A stretch of DNA of 64,000 nucleotides from Phnomibacter ginsenosidimutans. Its GTDB lineage: Bacteria > Bacteroidota > Bacteroidia > Chitinophagales > Chitinophagaceae. Below are positions 56,769 to 64,000 of this stretch, one piece after another; the stretch's first letter is position 1, and every line of letters begins with the position of its first letter. Under the pieces are notes generated by a model. It was not told the DNA's origin. It was given only the letters and a program-made list of their open reading frames with translations, and did not search any database. The DNA is taken from NCBI RefSeq assembly GCF_009740285.1, contig NZ_CP046566.1:2538501-2602500 (forward strand), written 5' to 3'. The position numbers and the translations under genes are program-made.

Positions 56769-59250
56769 CCATAGCAACCAGCTTTTATTTCAGCAGGAAA
56801 AACCCTCGCTGTTTGCCGATGTGATTGTGCCCATTTACTTACCCAAAATTCTTACATGGAGCATACCCGCCGAATGGAACAACAGGGTGCAACAAGGCAG
56901 CCGTGTGATAGTGCAGGTAGGCAAAAGCAAACGCTATGCGGGCATCATCAAACGCCTGCATACCGATGTACCAGGGCTGTATGAAACCAAGCCCATTCTC
57001 GAAGTATTAGACGAAGCTCCCGTAGTAATGCCCGAGCAATTGCGCCTGTGGGAATGGATTGCGCAATACTACTGCAGCACCGAAGGCGAAGTAATGATGG
57101 CGGCATTGCCGGCGCATCTCAAACTCAGCAGCGAAAGCGTTATTCAATACAACGACGGACACACAGTGGCCATTCAAGAATTGAGTGATAAAGAATACAT
57201 CCTCACCGAGGCATTGGAAATAAAACAACAACTCAACCTCGGCGAAATACAATCTTTGCTCGATAGCAACAATGTATATCCCGTTGTAAAAAAACTGGTG
57301 GAAAAAGGCATTGCCACTGTGTGGGAATCCATTCAGGAAACCTACAAGGAAAAAACAGAAACCTACGTGTTACTGGCGCCTGTGTACCGCAACGAAGCGG
57401 CATTGGAAAAGCTCATCAACGAATGGCAGAAAGCACCCAAGCAATTGGATTTACTCCTCTCCTTTTTGCACTACGACCGCACCGAAGGACAAGTAACGAA
57501 AGCTGCATTGCTGAAAAAATCAGGCGTCACTTCTTCTGTGCTCGAAGGACTGGTGAGCAAAGGTGTTTTACAATTGGAAAAACGAAGTGTAGACCGGCTG
57601 CCACAAGTAGCCAAACAACTAGATGTAAACATTCAGTTTTCTGCAGCACAAAAAACAGCGCTGCAGCAACTGCAGGAAAGCATGCAACAACATGCTGTGA
57701 CGTTACTACATGGCGTAACCGGCAGTGGTAAAACGCAGTTGTACATTCAGCTGATGGCGGAAGCCATACAAAGGGGTGAGCAATGTTTGTACTTGTTGCC
57801 GGAAATTGCATTGACCTCACAAATCGTTCGCAAACTGCGCCAGCACCTCGGTGGCTACGTAGGCATTTACCATTCTAAATTCAATGCCAACGAACGACTG
57901 GAATTGTGGAACAAAGTAAAGTCGGGCGAAATACAGGTAGTACTTGGTGCACGGTCGGCGTTGTTCTTGCCCTTCTGCAATCTCAAATTGATTGTGGTGG
58001 ATGAAGAGCACGACAGTTCGTTCAAACAATACGACCCGCCGCCACGCTACCATGCAAGAGATGCGGCTATTTTTTATGCCTCCGTTTGCAATGCCAAAGT
58101 GTTGCTCGGCAGTGCCACACCTTCGCTGGAAAGCTATCACAATTGCCTGCAGCATAAATACGGACTCGTAATCCTCACCGAACGATACGGCGATTTGCAA
58201 TTGCCCGACATCGACATCATCGACCTGAAACAGGTGCCGGAAAGTCGTAAACAAAAAGTGATTTTAACGGAGGCGATGAAAGAACGCATCAACCAAACCC
58301 TGCAGCAAAACAAGCAGGTGATTGTGTTTCAAAATCGTCGTGGTTATGCGCCCTACCAATTGTGCGGCACATGCGGTTGGATACCCAAATGCGATCAATG
58401 CGATGTGTCGCTGACTTATCACAAGAGCACACAAAAATTGCATTGCCATTATTGCGGCACTACCTATCCATTGGCGAAAACCTGTGGTGCTTGCGGCAGT
58501 CAGGATTTCCGGCAGAAAAACTTTGGTACCGAACAGCTGGAAGAATTGCTCGATCAAACTTTTGACAATGCAGTTGTGGCCCGCATGGATACTGACAGTG
58601 TGCGGGGCAAACACAGTCATGAAAACCTCATCCGGCAGTTTGAAGACCAACGCATACAAATACTGGCCGGCACACAAATGGTGGTTAAAGGCCTCGACTT
58701 TGACCACGTAGGTTTGGTGTGCATTCCCGATGCCGATGGCATCATGCGGTTTGCTGACTTCAGAGCAGCGGAGCGGGCTTTTCAACTGATAGAACAAGTG
58801 AGTGGACGTGCCGGCAGAAAAGGTGAAAAAGGAAAAGTGGTGGTACAATTGTTCGACACCGCTAACCCCATCATTCCGTTTTTACAACAGCACGACTTCC
58901 CTGCTTTTTACCAATACGAAGTAGCGCAGCGGCAATTGTTTTTTTATCCGCCATTTAGCAGACTCATTATGCTGCAATGCAAGCACAAAGACCAAACCAC
59001 TTCTTGGATGGCTTGCGATGCATTGGCTGCATGGTTGCGCACCAAATACGACAAGTACATCAGCGGACCGGCCGAGCCACCCATCAACCGCATCCGCAAC
59101 GAATACATTACCGAACTGCTGCTGAAGCTGCCCCGCAATGCGGCGTTTTTAGAACAAGCTAAAGCAGACATTAAAACAGCCATTGTAGAAATGCAACATC
59201 AGGAAGCCTTTAAACGGGTGAGAGTTTCGATTGATGTAGATCCGCAATAG
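56752..59250 (+). CDS. priA: Primosomal helicase PriA
   Basis: PriA reloads the replicative helicase at stalled forks. The 832-residue product has the 3'BD-like N-terminal domain, Walker A GVTGSGKT (321-328), DEEHDSSFKQYD (DEEH box), the four Zn-binding Cys pairs in CGTCGWIPKCDQCDVSLTYH, CHYCGTTYPLAKTCGACGS and, in the helicase core, GTQMVVKGLDFDHVGLV and QVSGRAGRKG. Length is typical. The ATG at 56752 (MHNNGNHSNQ) lies in plsC; an in-frame TTG at 56734 is less likely. Confidence 0.96.
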   Translation: MHNNGNHSNQLLFQQEKPSLFADVIVPIYLPKILTWSIPAEWNNRVQQGSRVIVQVGKSKRYAGIIKRLHTDVPGLYETKPILEVLDEAPVVMPEQLRLWEWIAQYYCSTEGEVMMAALPAHLKLSSESVIQYNDGHTVAIQELSDKEYILTEALEIKQQLNLGEIQSLLDSNNVYPVVKKLVEKGIATVWESIQETYKEKTETYVLLAPVYRNEAALEKLINEWQKAPKQLDLLLSFLHYDRTEGQVTKAALLKKSGVTSSVLEGLVSKGVLQLEKRSVDRLPQVAKQLDVNIQFSAAQKTALQQLQESMQQHAVTLLHGVTGSGKTQLYIQLMAEAIQRGEQCLYLLPEIALTSQIVRKLRQHLGGYVGIYHSKFNANERLELWNKVKSGEIQVVLGARSALFLPFCNLKLIVVDEEHDSSFKQYDPPPRYHARDAAIFYASVCNAKVLLGSATPSLESYHNCLQHKYGLVILTERYGDLQLPDIDIIDLKQVPESRKQKVILTEAMKERINQTLQQNKQVIVFQNRRGYAPYQLCGTCGWIPKCDQCDVSLTYHKSTQKLHCHYCGTTYPLAKTCGACGSQDFRQKNFGTEQLEELLDQTFDNAVVARMDTDSVRGKHSHENLIRQFEDQRIQILAGTQMVVKGLDFDHVGLVCIPDADGIMRFADFRAAERAFQLIEQVSGRAGRKGEKGKVVVQLFDTANPIIPFLQQHDFPAFYQYEVAQRQLFFYPPFSRLIMLQCKHKDQTTSWMACDALAAWLRTKYDKYISGPAEPPINRIRNEYITELLLKLPRNAAFLEQAKADIKTAIVEMQHQEAFKRVRVSIDVDPQ

Positions 59251-59311
59251 GTATTGATGATTGGGGCAATGATGGGTTGGGCAATGATGAGATAAGAAAT
59301 AATTCAAAGAC

Positions 59312-60325
59312 ATGAACATTCAAACCAACTATAACCTGCAACCACTCACCAGCTTTGGTGTACCAGCGTTGGTGAAAGGCTTTGCGACTTTTGATTCACT
59401 TGATTCCTTGCAAGAATTACTAGCAGAGGCTACAGGCTATTCTCAATCTTTGATACTCGGTGGTGGCAGCAACATGCTGTTTACAAAACCCTACGATGGT
59501 TTGGTATTGCACAATCAAATCAAAGGCATTCAATTGTTGGAGGAAGATGATGAGCACTACTATGTACAAGCCAATGCCGGAGAGAACTGGCATGCATTTG
59601 TGCAATATTGCATTGCACATAACTATGCAGGCATCGAAAATTTATCCTTGATACCCGGCAATGTAGGTGCATCGCCCATTCAAAACATTGGTGCTTATGG
59701 CGTGGAAATAAAAGACGTACTGCATGAAGTAACAGCCTGGCATTTACAAGACAAATGCCTGTTGCATTTTGCAGTTGCCGATTGCGCCTTTGGCTACAGA
59801 GAAAGTATTTTCAAATCACAATACAAGCAGCAGTTGGCCATTGTGTCGGTTACATTTCGGCTCAATAAAAAAGCGACACTACACACCAGCTATGGAGCCA
59901 TTGCTGCTGAACTGGAGCAGATGGGTGTGCACAACCCCGGCATACGGGAGGTAAGTGAAGCCGTCATTCGCATTCGCCAGTCAAAACTGCCCGACCCAGT
60001 TGTGTTGGGCAATGCCGGCAGCTTCTTTAAAAATCCGGTAATTGAAAAATCGCATTACCAACAGCTGCAACAAAGTTTTGCCAACATACCCGATTATGCG
60101 GCTGGCGAAAGCCACACCAAAGTACCCGCTGGCTGGTTGATAGAACAAGCGGGCTGGAAAGGCCACCGACAAGGACAATGCGGCGTACACAGCAAGCAGG
60201 CCTTGGTATTGGTGAATTATGGCGGCGCCAGTGGTGCAGATATCTTTCAACTCTCTCAACAAATCATCGACGACATTCAGCAAAAATTCGGAATCGAACT
60301 AGAGAGAGAAGTGAATATATTTTGA
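59312..60325 (+). CDS. murB: UDP-N-acetylenolpyruvoylglucosamine reductase
   Basis: MurB makes UDP-MurNAc for peptidoglycan, using FAD and NADPH. The 337-residue product has the FAD motifs ILGGGSNMLF and IPGNVGASPIQNIGAYG, YRESIFKSQ, the catalytic Ser in GNAGSFFKNP and the C-terminal LVNYGGASGADIFQL. It belongs to the type I (short loop) group. It lies 61 bp after priA, possibly in the same transcript, and ends at a strong terminator. Confidence 0.95.
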   Translation: MNIQTNYNLQPLTSFGVPALVKGFATFDSLDSLQELLAEATGYSQSLILGGGSNMLFTKPYDGLVLHNQIKGIQLLEEDDEHYYVQANAGENWHAFVQYCIAHNYAGIENLSLIPGNVGASPIQNIGAYGVEIKDVLHEVTAWHLQDKCLLHFAVADCAFGYRESIFKSQYKQQLAIVSVTFRLNKKATLHTSYGAIAAELEQMGVHNPGIREVSEAVIRIRQSKLPDPVVLGNAGSFFKNPVIEKSHYQQLQQSFANIPDYAAGESHTKVPAGWLIEQAGWKGHRQGQCGVHSKQALVLVNYGGASGADIFQLSQQIIDDIQQKFGIELEREVNIF

Positions 60326-60330
60326 GTGCA

Positions 60331-60370
60331 AAAAGCAAATGCCTTCACATGTGTGAAGGCATTTGCTTTT
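60331..60370. terminator. Long perfect hairpin terminator after murB
   Basis: AAAAGCAAATGCCTTCACA (60331-60349) pairs perfectly with its complement at 60352-60370, a 19-bp stem with a 2-base gap. It has T-runs in both directions and separates murB from the convergent lipoprotein gene. Confidence 0.9.
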
Positions 60371-60456
60371 GATAATACTCTCCTAATGAATATTTTATTG
60401 AGTGATTAACGATTTCAAGTTTTTTAGATTGAACTAAACAAACTGGGTATCCCGGA

Positions 60457-61023
60457 TTACTCCGGCTTTTCATCAAACCCTTTTTTAATGCCCCTTTCTC
60501 TAAATAGAAGCTCCAACATTTGCCATTTTGTATCATCGAAATGTTCTTCTGATAGTTTTATATCAGATGAACAATGAACCCTTCTACACCCAAAGCAAAT
60601 GTCAATAAAAGAAAGTTTTGCTTGAGAATAAATCAATATTGAGTTTACTGGATTGTCACATCTTGCATACTCAATTGTGTCCGTATAAAACTTTCGATTT
60701 ATAACTTCAGACAATTGCTCAATTTGTTTTTTTGAAAGAGTAGCTGACTCAAGTATAATCACCCTGTTTATATCTTCATTAATAAGATAAGGTGGGGCAG
60801 GAGGATATTCTTCGTACCATCTTTTCAATCCTTCCGAATCGTTTTCTGCAACGTCAGGAACAATTTTAGGTGCAAACTCTTTCGTTGTTATATGACTAAT
60901 TAATACGACGGAGTCTGCTTTTGACAAGATTGATTCAAGTTGTTCTAAAGGTGGGAGATTCGTCTCTTGGGCACACGAAAGAAGGTTAATTGAAATCAGA
61001 AGATAATGCAGAAGTCGAAGCAT
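60457..61023 (-). CDS. Putative lipoprotein of unknown function
   Basis: The 188-residue product has a short signal and lipobox (SINLLSC). The mature part is polar and mixed alpha/beta, with three Cys residues in CFGCRRVHC near the C-terminus, which could be a metal site or disulfide cluster. I do not recognise a family. It is markedly more AT-rich than murB and the nucleotidyltransferase on either side and may be a transferred gene. The start at 61023 (MLRLLHYLL) gives a normal signal length. Confidence 0.65.
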   Translation of the reverse strand: MLRLLHYLLISINLLSCAQETNLPPLEQLESILSKADSVVLISHITTKEFAPKIVPDVAENDSEGLKRWYEEYPPAPPYLINEDINRVIILESATLSKKQIEQLSEVINRKFYTDTIEYARCDNPVNSILIYSQAKLSFIDICFGCRRVHCSSDIKLSEEHFDDTKWQMLELLFRERGIKKGFDEKPE

Positions 61024-61055
61024 CGCATTGTAGTTTCATGCTTACAAATTTTTAT

Positions 61056-61961
61056 TTAACTCCACAATGCCGGCGGATATGCACCTGCATTCACCAATGC
61101 ACTAATGCTGGCTTCTACGGTTGGCGCATCTTCAGGATAGGTAACACCAAACCACTCGGCATCGGTGCCTACAATTTGAATGGTACCCTTACCAGTGTTG
61201 ATGAAATGATCGGCTACAATGGGAATGAAAAATTCTGCCTTGGGTTCCATGCCCCGTTCTTTGATGAACTGGCTGAACAAGCTTTCTGACAACGCAAACA
61301 CACCGGGTGAAAAACACCAGAAATTCATGCTCACAGGAGATGCCGGATCTTCTTCAAATTCCTGCCCGTTTTCTTCAAAAAACACCTGCTCCCCTTTCCA
61401 GTAAATTTTGGTGCGTTCGTTAATGCTCACCAGTTTGCCATTGGCATCGGCCTTGCAAACACCACGGCTTACGCTACCGTTTTTGCTCAGCGTTTTTGAT
61501 AAGGTATAACCAATAATGCCGTAGTTGGTATCGCTGCAAGCTGTGGTACAAAATTCATAGGCTTTGCGGAAACCATCTTCACCATAAAAGTCGTCGGCAT
61601 TAATTACCACAAAGTTTTCTTTCACTTCGTCTTTGGCGCAAAGCACTGCATGTGCTGTACCCCAAGGCTTAGAACGCTCTGGCGAAACGGCAGCATCGGC
61701 ATGTACAAAATCGGTGAGGTGCTGATACACATACGCCGTTTTTATTTTGCCGGCCAGCTTGGGCTCCATGATGGCTTTGAAGGTTTCTTCAAATTCTTCG
61801 CGGATAATGAATACTACTTTTTCGAACCCGGCACGGATGGCATCGAAAATCGAATAATCCATGATGGTTTCTTTATTAGGACCAAAGCCTTCAATCTGTT
61901 TCATTTTGCCGTAACGGCTGGCCATACCTGCAGCCAGAATTACGAGTGTTGGTTTTTGCAT
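61056..61961 (-). CDS. NDP-sugar pyrophosphorylase-like nucleotidyltransferase
   Basis: The 301-residue product starts with VILAAGMASRYGKMKQIEGFGPNKE, shown as the GAGMASRYG-type loop plus KQIEGFGPNKE, the nucleotide-binding signature of sugar nucleotidyltransferases. VVINADDFYGEDGF has the metal-binding Asp residues. It most resembles uncharacterised Bacteroidota members rather than RmlA or GlmU; the sugar and nucleotide are unknown. It is divergent from the deaminase-like gene with only 40 bp between them. Confidence 0.85.
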   Translation of the reverse strand: MQKPTLVILAAGMASRYGKMKQIEGFGPNKETIMDYSIFDAIRAGFEKVVFIIREEFEETFKAIMEPKLAGKIKTAYVYQHLTDFVHADAAVSPERSKPWGTAHAVLCAKDEVKENFVVINADDFYGEDGFRKAYEFCTTACSDTNYGIIGYTLSKTLSKNGSVSRGVCKADANGKLVSINERTKIYWKGEQVFFEENGQEFEEDPASPVSMNFWCFSPGVFALSESLFSQFIKERGMEPKAEFFIPIVADHFINTGKGTIQIVGTDAEWFGVTYPEDAPTVEASISALVNAGAYPPALWS

Positions 61962-62001
61962 GGGGTTGATTTATTAAACTTTGCGAAGATAAGTCATCCC
62001 T

Positions 62002-62904
62002 ATGTTGCAAAACCAATGGCCAGCGCCACCTCTCCTTTCGCCGCAGCAATTGCAGGGGCATCCGTTGGGTGTTGGTATTGAAGTGTATGCATTGCGCCTC
62101 GACACATTGCATCCACTGGTATCGGGCAACAAATGGTTGAAGTTGTATGGTTGGTTGCAGACCAATCCTTCGCTGGCAAGTAATGGCATCATCAGCAAAG
62201 GCGGTGCATGGAGCAATCATGTGCATGCCACTGCAGCATGGTGCCACTTACATCAACTGCCTTTTACCGCCATTATAAAAGCAGCAGCGCATACACGCAC
62301 TGCCATGCTGGATGATGTGCAGCAATGGGGCGGCAACATCATCTATGCACACCGCAGCGAATTTTACAACGATGCACACTGGCAGGCCATTGCCGATGCA
62401 CAACAACTCTTGTACATACCCATGGGTGGCGATGGACTTCCGGGTGTAAAAGGCGTACAGGACTACTTCGACAAACTCACAAACTTTACTGCAGATGCGG
62501 TGTGGTGTGCCACCGGCACAGGCACAACAGCAGCGGGCATTTTGCAATCCTCCATGCCCTTTACGCATTTTCATGCTGTAAACCCCGGCATACAAGATGC
62601 AACGGTGGATGCATTGTTGCATGCCACTGCTGCAACGCATCAAAAACAATTACAGCTTCATCATTTACCCAACGACCGGTTTGGCCGCTGCAGCGATGCA
62701 ACCATTGACTGCATGCTGCAATGGCAATCCAACACAGGCCTCGCTACAGACATCATGTACACAGGCAAACTACTGCATGCCATGCAACGGCATTATGCGC
62801 AGACAGAATATAGTTCACCACAAAAAATACTGCTCATTCATACCGGTGGCTTGCAGGGCAATCGTTCACACCCGTTATTAAGCTTGCAATCTACAGGTGG
62901 GTAG
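62002..62904 (+). CDS. ACC deaminase / D-cysteine desulfhydrase-like PLP protein
   Basis: A fold-type II PLP enzyme of 300 residues. The PLP-binding Lys is in VSGNKWLKLYG, the substrate Ser-rich loop is KGGAWSNHVHATA, and CATGTGTTAAGIL binds the phosphate. It is about 10% shorter than characterised 1-aminocyclopropane-1-carboxylate deaminases, common for the Bacteroidota group. The substrate could be D-cysteine or another small amino acid. Start ATG at 62002. Confidence 0.85.
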   Translation: MLQNQWPAPPLLSPQQLQGHPLGVGIEVYALRLDTLHPLVSGNKWLKLYGWLQTNPSLASNGIISKGGAWSNHVHATAAWCHLHQLPFTAIIKAAAHTRTAMLDDVQQWGGNIIYAHRSEFYNDAHWQAIADAQQLLYIPMGGDGLPGVKGVQDYFDKLTNFTADAVWCATGTGTTAAGILQSSMPFTHFHAVNPGIQDATVDALLHATAATHQKQLQLHHLPNDRFGRCSDATIDCMLQWQSNTGLATDIMYTGKLLHAMQRHYAQTEYSSPQKILLIHTGGLQGNRSHPLLSLQSTGG

Positions 62905-62943
62905 CAGCGTTATATTTGCCACGCCTTAGCGCCTTGTGATAGC

Positions 62944-63873
62944 ATGAAATGGATTAGCCGACTTGTATTGTTTACCGGATGGATGCTGGCTGCAACTGCA
63001 GCCATGGCACAGGATACTTTGCCCAAATTTTCAGTAGAAGACCGTGGCGGTGGCCGTGTGGTGGTAAGCTGGCGCAATCCTTATCCCAACCTTATACAGC
63101 TAGCGGTGCAGCGCAGTTACGACAGCACCAAAAAGTTTACCACGGTGTACTCTTCAACCAGTCCTGAGTTGCCGGTAAATGGCTACAGCGATAAAATTAT
63201 TCCCGGCATCAAATACTACTACCGGGTGTTTTATGTAATGGAAGGCGGCGCTTATTTTTTCACCAAAAGCATGCGCCCCACAGCTCCCCTCATTGTACCC
63301 AGAGACAGCGCCAGCAGCAATACCAACAACGGTAAAAAAGACAGCGTGGTGGTGGTGGATAACAAACGGGATCAGCTGGATGAAGAGCTGGTAAAAAAAC
63401 TGCAGAAAGGCAATAAGAAAGAAGATGAGGAAGAAGTGATTCCGCCCGACAAGCCGTTTTACATTAAGGTAAAAGATACATTGTACACCACGCTGATTAC
63501 AGCGGAGTTCTTTCGTTTTCGCGACAGCATCATGAAACAAACGAAAGACACTTTGTTTCAACTGACAGACGACACGATTTTACTGGGTATTTATGTGCCG
63601 CCGTTTTTGCAACGAACCAGTGAGTTTGTTTTTACCGACCGTGATGGTTACATCGTAATTAAACTGCCGGATGCAGCTACCAAGCGCTACGACATCAAGT
63701 TTATGGAAGAAGACGAAACGCTGGTGTTGGAATTAAAAGCCTTGAAAGAACCTTTTCTTATTTTGGATAAAACGAATTTTTACCACGGTGGCTGGTACAA
63801 ATTTGAGCTACTGGAAAATGGAAAAATCAAGGAACGAAACCGCATTTTCCTTGCCAGAGATTTTAGCCCATAG
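62944..63873 (+). CDS. Secreted protein of unknown function with FN3-like N-terminal part
   Basis: A signal peptide (MKWISRLVLFTGWMLAATAA) is followed by a segment with FN3-like pattern (RVVVSWRNPYPNLIQLAVQR to IKYYYRVFYV). A central Lys/Asp/Glu-rich linker (about 120-170) leads to a beta-rich C-terminal region with DRDGYIVIKL. Such two-domain secreted proteins are common in Bacteroidota; no catalytic motif is visible. The stop overlaps the convergent lipB gene by 11 bp. Confidence 0.7.
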   Translation: MKWISRLVLFTGWMLAATAAMAQDTLPKFSVEDRGGGRVVVSWRNPYPNLIQLAVQRSYDSTKKFTTVYSSTSPELPVNGYSDKIIPGIKYYYRVFYVMEGGAYFFTKSMRPTAPLIVPRDSASSNTNNGKKDSVVVVDNKRDQLDEELVKKLQKGNKKEDEEEVIPPDKPFYIKVKDTLYTTLITAEFFRFRDSIMKQTKDTLFQLTDDTILLGIYVPPFLQRTSEFVFTDRDGYIVIKLPDAATKRYDIKFMEEDETLVLELKALKEPFLILDKTNFYHGGWYKFELLENGKIKERNRIFLARDFSP

Positions 63874-64000
63874 GTTGCAGTTCTACCTCAAACACTTCTG
63901 CAAATTTATTGAGCAATACTTGCTTGCTTTCTTCAAAATCTATTGCATGGCCCAGCTCTTTGGCAATGGAAGTAACCTGCTTGCCCACAATGCCACAGGG
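63863..64000 (-). CDS. lipB: Octanoyltransferase LipB, 3' end only
   Basis: Only the last 45 residues and the stop fall within the window. They begin PCGIVGKQVTSIAKELG, the catalytic Cys region of LipB, which transfers octanoyl from acyl carrier protein to lipoyl domains. The Cys and the following Lys-rich region are those of the family. The 5' part lies beyond the right edge. Confidence 0.85.
   Translation of the reverse strand, partial: PCGIVGKQVTSIAKELGHAIDFEESKQVLLNKFAEVFEVELQPMG

Overview
The window looks like a chromosomal segment of a Bacteroidota bacterium, most likely a Chitinophagaceae-like organism. The reasons are a SusC/SusD outer-membrane pair, paired DUF3857/transglutaminase proteins, an AMP nucleosidase, a (Fe-S)-binding membrane oxidoreductase, a tiny DUF6728-like membrane protein, many lipoproteins and a general lack of Shine-Dalgarno sites. 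No rRNA, CRISPR array, transposase or prophage is visible. One tRNA-Lys(TTT) is present.

Layout. 0-9.3 kb: end of a TPR gene, histidine catabolism (hutU, hutH), a GH29 fucosidase, a TauE-type permease, an EEP-family phosphohydrolase and an LLM oxidoreductase. 9.3-15.7 kb: tripartite RND efflux operon headed by a small acidic/His-rich secreted protein. 15.7-18.4 kb: clpB. 18.4-25.0 kb: accessory stretch with an AT-rich two-gene operon (cytosolic histidine kinase plus a receiver domain fused to an Mrr-like nuclease), a second GH29-like enzyme, a secreted transglutaminase-like protein and an orphan lipoprotein, with shared non-coding repeats between them. 25-32.4 kb: two DUF3857 proteins, queG, an ATP-grasp protein and a GCS2-type ligase. 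32.5-37.3 kb: SusD/SusC. 37.6-46.9 kb: glutamine amidotransferase, ccmC/ccmD-like, glutamate dehydrogenase, an HsdR_N-like protein, AMP nucleosidase, queA, an XRE-S24 regulator, surE, lpxB. 47.4-53.4 kb: TauE permease, TlpA-like thioredoxin, phosphoribosyltransferase, Fe-S oxidoreductase, S9 peptidase. 53.5-64 kb: tRNA-Lys, SDR, SAM hydroxide adenosyltransferase, ABM protein, plsC, priA, murB, a lipoprotein, a nucleotidyltransferase, a PLP deaminase-like protein and the 3' end of lipB.

The best candidate for an undescribed system is the operon at 18817-20507. An apparently sensor-less histidine kinase overlaps by 4 bp a response regulator whose output domain is a PD-(D/E)xK (Mrr-type) nuclease. 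All phosphotransfer and nuclease residues are present, so phosphorylation-gated DNA cleavage is a reasonable hypothesis, for example as anti-phage defence. It is an inference from domains only.

The window carries at least 13 single-base frame disruptions in otherwise intact genes. Seven are homopolymer length changes. The other six are all explained by one extra T in GCTTG on the given strand where GCTG restores the protein. This points to systematic sequencing error rather than gene decay, so the affected genes are annotated as single genes across the break.
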